A DNA stretch of 64,000 nt, from positions 62,001 through 126,000 of IMG/VR virus record IMGVR_UViG_3300036770_003984; one strand, written 5' to 3'. Source of the DNA: a virus. Below are positions 7,345-13,325 of this stretch, one piece after another (position 1 is the first letter of the stretch; every line of letters starts with the position of its first letter). The notes beneath the pieces were generated by a model. The model saw nothing but the letters and a program-made list of their open reading frames with translations, searched no databases and was not told the DNA's origin. Made by a program: the position numbers and the translations under genes.

Positions 7345-7596
7345 TTATCTTCTTTTATAAACGTAGGTTATTGTATCCCCTATTTTATATACATCACTTC
7401 TTCTTGTCATTATCAATTCATCACAATCGGTTTTATAATTATATCTCTTACCAAATTCAATTGTGGATGGAGATTCTGTTATATACATCGTATCAATCAC
7501 ACACTTCTTAACAATATCACCAGGTTCTATTGTGGGGTGTTTGTTACAGGATACAAAGATAGTGATTAAAGTTGAAAACCAAAATATTTTTTTCAT
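7345..7596 (-). CDS. small putative lipoprotein, 83 aa
   Basis: Translation from ATG 7596 (MKKIFWFSTLITIFVSCNKH) gives a short hydrophobic signal and a lipobox-like IFVSC, so lipidation at Cys is likely. The mature part is beta-rich and ends YKIGDTITYVYKRR. The start overlaps the stop of the upstream SGNH hydrolase gene (AATGA), implying coupled expression of two exported proteins. An eight-residue upstream extension is possible but would bury the signal. Function unknown. Confidence 0.65.
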   Translation of the reverse strand: MKKIFWFSTLITIFVSCNKHPTIEPGDIVKKCVIDTMYITESPSTIEFGKRYNYKTDCDELIMTRRSDVYKIGDTITYVYKRR

Positions 7597-8198
7597 TTTT
7601 CCATATGTTTTATAACCCAATTAGCAAATTTTCTATGACCACTCGCAGCAAAATGAATTCCATCACCAGTATCACTATAAAACATTGTAGTGTCCATTGG
7701 AATTATCTTACAATTTTTTAAACCAGTTTTCTCGTGAACCATCAACTTTTGAAACTCAATGTATCTTCCAACACATCTCTTGGTTGTTTCCGCGTCATAG
7801 ACAGTCTTTGTTGTTACTTGAGCTGGATTAAAACCAACAATTACAATTGGTTCAATTCCTCTTCTATTACAACTATCAACCATCATTTGAATGTTATTAA
7901 CAGCACCTTGGAGATTTACATAAGAGAAAGCATCATTACATCCACCATAGATAAAAACACTTGAAAAAGCTGAATCGTTTTTAAAACAAGCGTTTAGGGT
8001 TGTCCTCATATAATCCGTTCTAACACCACCTTTTGATAGATTCACCCTTTGATATCCAAAATGTTTTGAAACTTGATCCTGCCATCCACCAGTCGCACAG
8101 GTTAAACTATCACCGATAAATAATACCCTACGTGGGGGTGTATATGACCAAGATGTCAATAATACAAATAATACTAAAAATACTAAAAATTTTTTCAT
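7593..8198 (-). CDS. secreted SGNH-family hydrolase
   Basis: 201 residues with an N-terminal signal peptide (MKKFLVFLVLFVLLTSWSY). SGNH blocks are visible: block I VLFIGDSLT (Ser nucleophile), block II KGGVRT (Gly), block III YGGCND (Asn), block V GDGIHF (Asp-x-x-His). Such enzymes hydrolyse ester bonds in acyl or acetyl groups of polysaccharides or lipids. The fold and motif spacing closely match the N-terminal domain of the tagged 550-residue lysin at 29122, indicating two paralogues, one exported and one probably virion-borne. Likely coupled to the lipoprotein gene that follows. Confidence 0.8.
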   Translation of the reverse strand: MKKFLVFLVLFVLLTSWSYTPPRRVLFIGDSLTCATGGWQDQVSKHFGYQRVNLSKGGVRTDYMRTTLNACFKNDSAFSSVFIYGGCNDAFSYVNLQGAVNNIQMMVDSCNRRGIEPIVIVGFNPAQVTTKTVYDAETTKRCVGRYIEFQKLMVHEKTGLKNCKIIPMDTTMFYSDTGDGIHFAASGHRKFANWVIKHMEK

Positions 8199-8229
8199 AA
8201 ATTAAATTTAAAAAATGTTTATTGTTTAG

Positions 8230-8303
8230 TGGAGGATGTCGGCTTTGCTCCGACCACCTCTTGTGTGCAAAACAAGTGCTCTTGCTGAATGAGCTAATCC
8301 CCC
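8230..8303 (-). tRNA. tRNA-Ala(UGC)
   Basis: 74 nt. Acceptor GGGGGAT/ATCCTCC with A73, D arm TTAGCTCATTCAGCAAGAGC, anticodon arm CTTGT-TTTGCAC-ACAAG giving UGC. The T loop is AGCAAAG instead of the TTCGAAN consensus, which is unusual and may affect tRNA folding or modification. Confidence 0.8.
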
Positions 8304-8376
8304 TTTTTGTATTATGTAATCGTGCTTAAATTTTAGACGTAAGGAAGCTATACACCAACCGACTTACTTTCTCCTA

Positions 8377-8589
8377 TTACATAATTTTTCTCCATAAACC
8401 ACCAGCCAAACATTTGAAATCATCAAAACTTGTTACTCTGATTGGATTTTCTTCATATTGCCATATTTTGCAGGTTATATGAATTTCACCACTTCTAAAG
8501 TCTTTTTTTAAGAAGGTATATAAACCATCACGAGACTTAATATGGATTTTATCCCCAGTTCTAAGATTTCTAAATTCAGACTGATTCAT
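8377..8589 (-). CDS. hypothetical SH3-like protein, 70 aa
   Basis: Reads MNQSEFRNLRTGDKIHIKSR followed by DGLYTFLKKDFRSGEIHITC, a strand pattern of a small barrel. No catalytic motif. Lies between tRNA-Ala and tRNA-Gly. Family unknown. Confidence 0.55.
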   Translation of the reverse strand: MNQSEFRNLRTGDKIHIKSRDGLYTFLKKDFRSGEIHITCKIWQYEENPIRVTSFDDFKCLAGGLWRKIM

Positions 8590-8608
8590 AATGAATTTTT
8601 AAATTTGG

Positions 8609-8680
8609 AGCAGTAAGCGAGACTCGAACTCGCAACATCTTGTTTGGAAGACAAGAACTCTACCATTGAGCTATTACTGC
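8609..8680 (-). tRNA. tRNA-Gly(UCC)
   Basis: 72 nt. Acceptor GCAGTAA/TTACTGC with T73, anticodon arm CTTGT-CTTCCAA-ACAAG giving UCC, T loop TTCGAGT. Confidence 0.9.
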
Positions 8681-8685
8681 AAATT

Positions 8686-8888
8686 AGAAATGAAAGTCCT
8701 TCCATAAGTATTATATGGGCAAGAGTTTTACGATGGTTTGTTCCCCATAGCCTGATACCGTGCACAGTAGAGCAGGGTCTCCTACATAACAACTTGGGTC
8801 ATTATTACTCTCGATTTAGGTTGCGATCCTCTGAGAGCCAAGTTCTCTTTCAATGGTGCTAATCCATCCTATGTAAGGTTTCATTTCT
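8686..8888 (-). ncRNA. candidate 200-nt structured RNA with paired ends
   Basis: No credible gene between tRNA-Gly and tRNA-Tyr. The ends are complementary: AAATGAAA near 8688 with TTTCATTT near 8879, continuing with CCTT/AAGG, which would close almost the whole region. On the minus strand hairpins such as GAGA-acttggc-TCTC and ATGGG...CCCAT are visible. I do not match it to tmRNA, RNase P or 6S RNA by signature. Strand is inferred from the neighbouring tRNAs. Confidence 0.4.
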
Positions 8889-8892
8889 TTTG

Positions 8893-8978
8893 TGGGTGCC
8901 GAGGGATTCGAACCCCCAAGTTTAGCATGTAGCAACTGATTTACAGTCAGCATCCTTCACCAATTTGGATAGACACCC
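8893..8978 (-). tRNA. tRNA-Tyr(GUA)
   Basis: 86 nt class II tRNA. Acceptor GGGTGTC/GGCACCC with A73, anticodon arm GCTGA-CTGTAAA-TCAGT giving GUA, long variable arm, T loop TTCGAAT. Confidence 0.9.
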
Positions 8979-8992
8979 TTTTTAATAATTTG

Positions 8993-9078
8993 ACGCAAGG
9001 TCCAGATTCGAACTGGAGTTCCACTTTCGCAGAAGAGGCTTATGAGACCCCTGACATTGACCACTCGTCCACCTTGCG
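8993..9078 (-). tRNA. class II tRNA with CAU anticodon
   Basis: 86 nt. Acceptor CGCAAGG/CCTTGCG with T73, D stem GAC/GTC, anticodon stem GGGGT/GCCTC with loop CTCATAA (CAU), a 6-bp variable arm TTCTGC-GAAA-GTGGAA, T loop TTCGAAT. Met and Ile(CAU) tRNAs normally have short variable regions, so the class II body, typical of Ser/Leu/Tyr, is odd. Whether it is charged with Met, Ile, Ser or Leu cannot be told from sequence. Confidence 0.7.
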
Positions 9079-9087
9079 TGATGTTTG

Positions 9088-9220
9088 TTGATTAAAAAGG
9101 ATTCGAACCTTAATCCACAGTCCCTTGCTTCTATCGTTGCCAGCTATTGTCTCCTATTAGGGATATCGTTGCCAGCTATTGTCGACATGGAGTACCGAGT
9201 GCTACCATACACCATAATCA
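9088..9220 (-). ncRNA. expanded tRNA-like element, 133 nt
   Basis: Acceptor TGATTAT pairs with TTAATCA (one mismatch), D arm GTGT/GCAC and a T arm with loop TTCGAAT are recognisable. The centre is expanded and contains a 20-base sequence (plus strand 9132-9151) repeated exactly at 9164-9183. No normal anticodon arm is evident. Probably related in kind to the Leu-type expanded elements, but with different arms. Confidence 0.45.
9132..9183. repeat. two exact 20-bp direct repeats, 32 bp apart
   Basis: The unit TATCGTTGCCAGCTATTGTC occurs at 9132-9151 and 9164-9183 inside an expanded tRNA-like element. This local duplication suggests how the central regions of these elements grow. Confidence 0.8.
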
Positions 9221-9272
9221 TTTCCGAGAGTTTCGAACCTCTCAGCCCCAGATTAATTACTTCTGAGATTTG
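9221..9272 (-). pseudogene. tRNA 3' fragment
   Basis: The minus strand shows a T arm GAGAG...CTCTC with a TTCGAA loop but no matching acceptor, D or anticodon arm before the 3' end of tRNA-Glu. Interpreted as a tRNA remnant between two longer elements. Confidence 0.4.
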
Positions 9273-9345
9273 TACACCATACGGGATTCGAACCCGTGAC
9301 TCCTCCGTGAAAGGGAGGTGACTTATACCCCTTGTCGAATGGTGC
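9273..9345 (-). tRNA. tRNA-Glu(UUC)
   Basis: 73 nt. Acceptor GCACCAT with ATGGTGT (terminal G-U), anticodon arm CCTCC-CTTTCAC-GGAGG giving UUC, T arm ACGGG-TTCGAAT-CCCGT. Confidence 0.9.
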
Positions 9346-9359
9346 GTTTTTAAAAATTT

Positions 9360-9463
9360 GAGGATGAGAAATCCTCTGTGTTGTAGTGTACGATTATGTT
9401 ACTATTCCATAATTCAAGTAATGTCACTCATCTTTATATTTCCTTTCTCAAGGGAACAACACA
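9360..9463 (-). ncRNA. candidate long-stem RNA in duplicated unit, copy A
   Basis: TGTGTTGT (9377-9384) pairs with ACAACACA (9456-9463). Further left GAGGAT-gagaa-ATCCTC forms a hairpin that, read on the minus strand, is followed by AAATTTTT and could terminate transcription. In minus order this gives tRNA-like element, long-stem domain, terminator, so the three may be one RNA of about 220 nt. Confidence 0.4.
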
Positions 9464-9467
9464 TTTG

Positions 9468-9574
9468 TAGTCCTGACAGGAGTCGAACCTGTATGATGAG
9501 TAGTAATGTTATTTAAGTGACAAGGTACTTACTCATCTATTCACTTCTAGCGTCTTCCATTCCGCCACAAGACT
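9468..9574 (-). ncRNA. Leu-type tRNA-like element 3 (107 nt)
   Basis: Acceptor AGTCTTG/CAGGACT with A73, GGCGGAATGGAAGACGC D region, T loop TTCGACT. In the centre AAGTGA and GATGAGTA are followed in the same order by their complements TCACTT and TACTCATC, an arrangement that forms either a pseudoknot or two alternative folds. No anticodon arm is evident. Confidence 0.6.
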
Positions 9575-9637
9575 ATTGTCTCACAAAATTACGATTTGAT
9601 TTTCTTAATTCCAAATCTTTTTTAAACTTTTTTTTTG

Positions 9638-9730
9638 TAGTCAGGATAGGATTCGAACCTATAACAGATTTGGTACTAATTTAATAGTTTGTAAAACCTC
9701 CCCCGTTTTCACCAGTTAAACTACCTAACT
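9638..9730 (-). ncRNA. tRNA-like element with unresolved anticodon (93 nt)
   Basis: Acceptor AGTTAGG/CCTGACT with A73, D stem GTTT/AAAC and T arm ATAGG-TTCGAAT-CCTAT are good. About 42 nt lie between D and T arms, and I find no convincing 5-bp, 7-nt anticodon arm (a GTTT-TACA-AAC hairpin is the best). Either a degenerate tRNA or another expanded element. Confidence 0.5.
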
Positions 9731-9785
9731 ATAATTTAAACCTTTTTACCTTTCATTTAGTTCCAAGAACTAAAACTTTTTTTTA

Positions 9786-9836
9786 ATAATCGGGCTACCC
9801 TCCTTTCGTCACAATCGCCCGACCATTGTGATTTCA
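9786..9836. ncRNA. candidate H-type pseudoknot
   Basis: CGGGC, then TCACAAT, then GCCCG, then ATTGTGA occur in that order, so stem 1 (CGGGC/GCCCG) and stem 2 (TCACAAT/ATTGTGA) interlock as a classical H-type pseudoknot. The stretch is non-coding, lies between two tRNA-like elements, and pairs equally on either strand. Confidence 0.4.
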
Positions 9837-9841
9837 GATTG

Positions 9842-9918
9842 TAGTCCTGACAGGATTCGAACCTGTAAACTTCCCCTTCACTTAAGGAGGGGTCACGTGT
9901 GCCTTCCGCCACAAGACT
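9842..9918 (-). ncRNA. Leu-type tRNA-like element 4, short form (77 nt)
   Basis: Acceptor AGTCTTG/CAGGACT with A73 and T arm ACAGG-TTCGAAT-CCTGT as in the other copies. The D region is altered (GGCGGAAGGCACACG). A CCCTC-CTTAAGT-GAAGG arm could present UAA with one mismatch, but no variable arm remains. A contracted or decaying member of the family. Confidence 0.55.
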
Positions 9919-9930
9919 ATTTAAAAATTT

Positions 9931-10034
9931 GAGGATGAGAAATCCTCTGTGTTGTAGTGTACGATTATGTTACTATTCCATAATTCAAGTAATGTCACTC
10001 ATCTTTATATTTCCTTTCTCAAGGGAACAACACA
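9931..10034 (-). ncRNA. candidate long-stem RNA in duplicated unit, copy B
   Basis: Exact counterpart of the copy A element: TGTGTTGT/ACAACACA stem with a GAGGAT/ATCCTC hairpin on its outer side. Being duplicated, it offers no independent evolutionary support for the structure. Confidence 0.35.
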
Positions 10035-10038
10035 TTTG

Positions 10039-10145
10039 TAGTCCTGACAGGAGTCGAACCTGTATGATGAGTAGTAATGTTATTTAAGTGACAAGGTACT
10101 TACTCATCTATTCACTTCTAGCGTCTTCCATTCCGCCACAAGACT
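10039..10145 (-). ncRNA. Leu-type tRNA-like element 5 (107 nt)
   Basis: Sequence-identical, as far as I can read, to element 3, carried in the second copy of the 294-bp repeat. Same AAGTGA/TCACTT and GATGAGTA/TACTCATC interlocking pairs. Confidence 0.6.
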
Positions 10146-10224
10146 ATTGTCTCACAAAATTACGATTTGTTTTTCTTAATTCCAAATCTTTTTTAAACTT
10201 TTTTTTTGTAGTCCCAACAAGATT

Positions 10225-10413
10225 CTAATGTAGAATCCATACAGAAGTTAATACACCTGCAATAACCATAACTAATGTTGCTATCCAACAAGTGTTTGAA
10301 ATCTTGTACCATAAATCACTTCTTTTAGTATCGCTATTCATAAGCGACCCAGTAACTCCAGCAACTATGATTGTGATAAGAAGTAGTGTAAAGTAAATTT
10401 TAAAATATATCAT
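10225..10413 (-). CDS. small membrane protein, 62 aa
   Basis: MIYFKIYFTLLLITIIVAGV followed by a polar loop and a second hydrophobic segment (CWIATLVMVIAGVLTSVWIL) predicts a two-helix hairpin protein. The gene ends against the broken tRNA-like sequence at 10208-10225. No family recognised. Confidence 0.6.
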   Translation of the reverse strand: MIYFKIYFTLLLITIIVAGVTGSLMNSDTKRSDLWYKISNTCWIATLVMVIAGVLTSVWILH

Positions 10414-10429
10414 GTTTTTTATTTTTTTG

Positions 10430-10513
10430 TACCCAGGGCGGGACTCGAACCCGCACGACCTTACTGGTCACAAGATTTTAAGTCTTGCGTGGCTACCATT
10501 ACACCACCTAGGT
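10430..10513 (-). tRNA. tRNA-Leu(UAA)
   Basis: 84 nt class II. Acceptor ACCTAGG/CCTGGGT with A73, anticodon arm CAAGA-CTTAAAA-TCTTG giving UAA, variable arm, T arm GCGGG-TTCGAGT-CCCGC. A regular tRNA-Leu. Confidence 0.9.
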
Positions 10514-10529
10514 AAATTTAAATACTTTT

Positions 10530-10664
10530 TTAATGTGGGGGAGTTGTATCCGTTAAATCATCCCATATTCTACCTAACCAAGAGTTTGGATATTTCTTAA
10601 CTACCCAATTACCAAAAAGTGTTAGAAGAATAAATAAAACTATAAACACAATCCAATTAATCAT
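10530..10664 (-). CDS. small membrane protein, 44 aa
   Basis: ATG at 10664 gives MINWIVFIVLFILLTLFGNW, one N-terminal membrane helix, then a polar tail with WLGRIWDDLTDTTPPH. Located between tRNA-Leu(UAA) and tRNA-Asp on the same strand. No family recognised. Confidence 0.5.
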   Translation of the reverse strand: MINWIVFIVLFILLTLFGNWVVKKYPNSWLGRIWDDLTDTTPPH

Positions 10665-10743
10665 AATCTTTTTTAATTTAAGTTACATTATTATAAACCA
10701 ACCTTCATCTCATTTAGTTCCAACTTTTAAAACTTTTTTTTGG

Positions 10744-10815
10744 CGGTACCAAGGGGAATCGAACCCCTACCATAAGAGTGACAACCTTATATTCTTGCCG
10801 TTAAACTATGGTACC
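10744..10815 (-). tRNA. tRNA-Asp(GUC)
   Basis: 72 nt. Acceptor GGTACCA/TGGTACC with G73, anticodon stem TAAGG/TCTTA with loop TTGTCAC giving GUC, T arm AGGGG-TTCGATT-CCCCT. Confidence 0.9.
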
Positions 10816-10862
10816 AAATATTTTTCCCTCAATTTCAATGAACATCACAAAAGTAGGTAATC

Positions 10863-11342
10863 TTATCCAATTTTCCAAGCTCCATAGATAGTTTTTTTTC
10901 TCTTTGTTGCATCATCTGGATTTCCAATCACCACCCCATCTTTAATTGTAAAAGCGTGACCTTTGACTGTGACTATGTAAGTTCCTTTGGGATAATCCTC
11001 CAAAAACTTTGCAGTTGTCATACTTCTCAAAGTGTTTACACCTTTAACCTTAATCCAATAAGAAAGGTTCACATCTTTACTTATTGTTTTAATTTTTTTT
11101 CTATTAACACTAATTCCTTTACTTTCCAAAGTCCTCATCACCAAACTAAAACAATAAGTTCCTTGTCCGTTTTTTCTTCCAAATATTTCAGCAACCTTTT
11201 TGTGAGCAAAATCATAAGTCACGTTGAAAGCTGAAGCAAAAGCTCTAACTACACAATCGTTTGTTTCAGACTTTGCAAGTCCTGAATCATTAATCCCTTT
11301 TATGGCGACCGAAGAGGATATGTATGGTGTTTGTTTTCTCAT
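10863..11342 (-). CDS. papain-like cysteine peptidase-like protein
   Basis: 159 residues. ETNDCVVRAFASAF (about residues 26-39) resembles a catalytic-Cys helix (NDC), and GTYIVTVKGHAFTIKDGVVI (about 119-138) places a His on a strand followed by IGN, the pattern of papain-like or C39-like folds seen in many phages. No signal peptide. Catalysis is not proven from sequence. It is the first gene after tRNA-Asp and has its own upstream space of 240 bases. Confidence 0.55.
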   Translation of the reverse strand: MRKQTPYISSSVAIKGINDSGLAKSETNDCVVRAFASAFNVTYDFAHKKVAEIFGRKNGQGTYCFSLVMRTLESKGISVNRKKIKTISKDVNLSYWIKVKGVNTLRSMTTAKFLEDYPKGTYIVTVKGHAFTIKDGVVIGNPDDATKRKKTIYGAWKIG

Positions 11343-11392
11343 ACCACAAAGTTACAAAACCATTTCTAATTCCCAAACTCTGTGACAAAAAA

Positions 11393-11423
11393 AAATCCAT
11401 CTTTTTTTTAGGAAGATGGATTT
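11393..11423 (-). terminator. intrinsic terminator
   Basis: AAATCCATCTT and AAGATGGATTT form an 11-bp hairpin; on the minus strand it runs into a T tract. It would end the leftward operon of the genes at 11584-14986, leaving the peptidase gene separate. The 11424-11583 stretch shows no gene. Confidence 0.75.
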
Positions 11424-11583
11424 GATTTTATTAACAATTAAAACCTTATATCATACCATCTCCATCCGAGGATTTCTACCCTCAGCTCCAGTCGTTAAGT
11501 CCATATAGAGATTGTGTTTCATTTGTGAAGTTTTTACTATTTTTTTATTAAATATAACGATATAATACAAAAGGTCAAGTTAG

Positions 11584-11901
11584 TTACAAAAATTGTGAAA
11601 TAATTTGTGCTACTTTATATCCAGTGAATGCCCCCAATGCCGCTGAACCAGGTAAAACAATGAATTTACCAAAATTACTTTCATATTTTGCACGATTAAC
11701 AATATAAGATATTAAGATATAATATAAGAAAAAATTAATCAATACGGCAAGATCAATTTCTTTGGCCATAAACACAACAATTGAGTTACCAAAGAATCCC
11801 CAACTGAAGTTAATCAATGTTTCTCTTATTAATTCACTAACAGATGTCTTAGCATCGGCTACCTTAATTTCTTTTGTAAATATATTTTTTTTCTTTTTCA
11901 T
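11584..11901 (-). CDS. membrane protein, 105 aa
   Basis: After a basic, soluble N-terminus (MKKKKNIFTKEIKVADAKTS) come three hydrophobic segments (WGFFGNSIVVFMA, LAVLINFFLYYILISYIV, and a Gly/Ala-rich FIVLPGSAALGAFTGYKVA). Predicted small polytopic inner-membrane protein. Last gene before the terminator at 11393. Confidence 0.6.
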   Translation of the reverse strand: MKKKKNIFTKEIKVADAKTSVSELIRETLINFSWGFFGNSIVVFMAKEIDLAVLINFFLYYILISYIVNRAKYESNFGKFIVLPGSAALGAFTGYKVAQIISQFL

Positions 11902-11903
11902 AA

Positions 11904-12143
11904 CTATTCTAAAATATCCCCAAATCCGTTTTCATCATTTATGTCTTTTATTTTTATTTTAGTACTCCATGACAATTTAAAATAATTAGTTTTTGATATT
12001 TCATCATATTGATTAAAACAAAATGCTGATAATGGGTACATACTTTCGATATCTATTTCATCAACAATAAGTTCAATAATTATTTTATCTCCTTTTTTAA
12101 TTGTTTCATCTTGCAATGCTTTTAATACGCCTATTGTTTTCAT
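11904..12143 (-). CDS. hypothetical protein with DENGFGDILE tail, 79 aa
   Basis: MKTIGVLKALQDETIKKGDK followed by IIIELIVDEIDIESMYPLSA. Its last ten residues, DENGFGDILE, are identical to the end of the adjacent 171-residue protein although the bodies are unrelated. Such a shared acidic tail may be a docking or degradation signal. Function unknown. Confidence 0.55.
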   Translation of the reverse strand: MKTIGVLKALQDETIKKGDKIIIELIVDEIDIESMYPLSAFCFNQYDEISKTNYFKLSWSTKIKIKDINDENGFGDILE

Positions 12144-12158
12144 ATTATTATCTTTTTT

Positions 12159-12674
12159 TTATTCTAAAATATCACCAAATCCGTTCTCATCCAACCAATC
12201 TTTGTCATCATCAATTTCTTTTAATTCATATTCAAACGCGAATATATTACATACAACATCATCAGCACTTGAAAAAGTTTCGTGAATGAAATCAAAATCA
12301 TCTGGTTCTAATTGAAACTTTTCTTTGTTTAAACATTTGAATAATTCTTTTGATGTTTTAAAAACATTTGGAGTTGTATAAGTTTTTAATCTACCCTCCA
12401 TTTCCATATGTTCAAATTTCTTATAGAATTTATCATTAAACACCAAGATGTTTTCAGTTCCCCATTCATTTAGAACTTGCATTATAAATGTTTTTAATCC
12501 TTGAAAACAAGCTGTACGATAGTCATCAAATTGTTGTTGAACGGAGACATCTCCAAATTCAACTTCACTTGTTTCCTTTTCGTGTTCGGCAATTTTATCC
12601 AATGCCATTAGTTGGAGTTGTTCCCAAGTTGTATCATAGGGTTTATAGAAATTTACAATTACCATTGGTGTCAT
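12159..12674 (-). CDS. hypothetical protein with DENGFGDILE tail, 171 aa
   Basis: MTPMVIVNFYKPYDTTWEQL, a helical acidic protein with no recognised motif until the C-terminal DENGFGDILE shared with the neighbouring gene. The DNA encoding the two tails is similar but not identical, so this is an old duplication or convergence under selection. Confidence 0.55.
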   Translation of the reverse strand: MTPMVIVNFYKPYDTTWEQLQLMALDKIAEHEKETSEVEFGDVSVQQQFDDYRTACFQGLKTFIMQVLNEWGTENILVFNDKFYKKFEHMEMEGRLKTYTTPNVFKTSKELFKCLNKEKFQLEPDDFDFIHETFSSADDVVCNIFAFEYELKEIDDDKDWLDENGFGDILE

Positions 12675-12683
12675 ATTTAAAAA

Positions 12684-13325
12684 TTATTTATTTTCATTTG
12701 TATCATAAAACATATACTCAGAATCTTCGGTTGCCCACTTATCATAACCCTCACAATTATAATAATCCTTATTAACCAAATAATCAGGTCTCTCAGGGAA
12801 AGATTTTGTGACAAAGGATGGTTCTGACCATCTTATTCTATTATTCGGTTGTAGGGCAATCTGGCCATTATCTAGTAGTATTATATGATGTGACTTATGT
12901 TCCATTGGGTCTTCTGCCAAAGTAAAGTCACTATTCAAATCACTAGAACCCCAATTTATTGTTGCATAATAACTTCCATCATACCATTTCTTATCTTTCA
13001 TAAAGACTGAAACTCTGGTATCATAGACATAACTTAAATGATGTACCGAGAAATTATATGAAAAACAATTCCATATTTGAAGATAATGGAATGGTAAATC
13101 AACATCAGGTAATTTGGGTTCAGTTAATAATGCGTGAGATGGAAGTTTATCTCTCATAACACCATTATTAAATAATACTTGGAATAATGCCGCTTGTCCT
13201 GGTAAACATCTAACTGAGATTATAACACCCTCAGTAAATTCACCAAATCCCTTCTTATTTTGATATAGATATTCATTTCGAACATATACCTTTAATGGGA
13301 AAAAATTACCTTCAATATAAGCCAT
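12684..13325 (-). CDS. conserved hypothetical protein, 213 aa
   Basis: MAYIEGNFFPLKVYVRNEYL, then GEFTEGVIISVRCLPGQAAL and repeated aromatic strands ending with ILLDNGQIALQPNNRIRWSE. It appears to be an all-beta protein, with phrases typical of phage proteins of unknown role (ALQPNNRIRW). It is followed immediately by the secreted T9SS protein gene upstream (gene start to stop separated by one base). Confidence 0.6.
   Translation of the reverse strand: MAYIEGNFFPLKVYVRNEYLYQNKKGFGEFTEGVIISVRCLPGQAALFQVLFNNGVMRDKLPSHALLTEPKLPDVDLPFHYLQIWNCFSYNFSVHHLSYVYDTRVSVFMKDKKWYDGSYYATINWGSSDLNSDFTLAEDPMEHKSHHIILLDNGQIALQPNNRIRWSEPSFVTKSFPERPDYLVNKDYYNCEGYDKWATEDSEYMFYDTNENK

Larger units (their letters stand above)
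9349..9642. repeat. 294-bp direct repeat, copy A
   Basis: Matches 9920-10213 at a constant offset of 571 bp; I noticed one substitution (gatttgatttt versus gatttgttttt). The unit carries a hairpin, a long-stem candidate RNA and one Leu-type tRNA-like element. Confidence 0.85.
9920..10213. repeat. 294-bp direct repeat, copy B
   Basis: Near-identical to 9349-9642. The right edge runs into GTAGTCCCAACAAGATTC (10208 on), a broken T-arm end of a further Leu-type element, so the duplication boundary lies inside tRNA-like sequence. This is compatible with recombination between tRNA-like copies. Confidence 0.85.

Noticed and set aside
8586-8862. Two open frames of about 70 residues around 8.6-8.9 kb
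   Set aside because: They run through tRNA-Gly and the structured non-coding region, and their translations contain tRNA-derived phrases.
8686-8888. tmRNA, 6S RNA or RNase P RNA
   Set aside because: No tRNA-like end with GGTTCGA, no resume reading frame, and no RNase P conserved blocks were found.
9085-10087. Rightward open frames of 78 and 62 residues
   Set aside because: They translate the reverse complement of tRNA and tRNA-like T arms (for example PYGIRTRDS and CSPDRSRTC, familiar artefacts of tRNA sequence).
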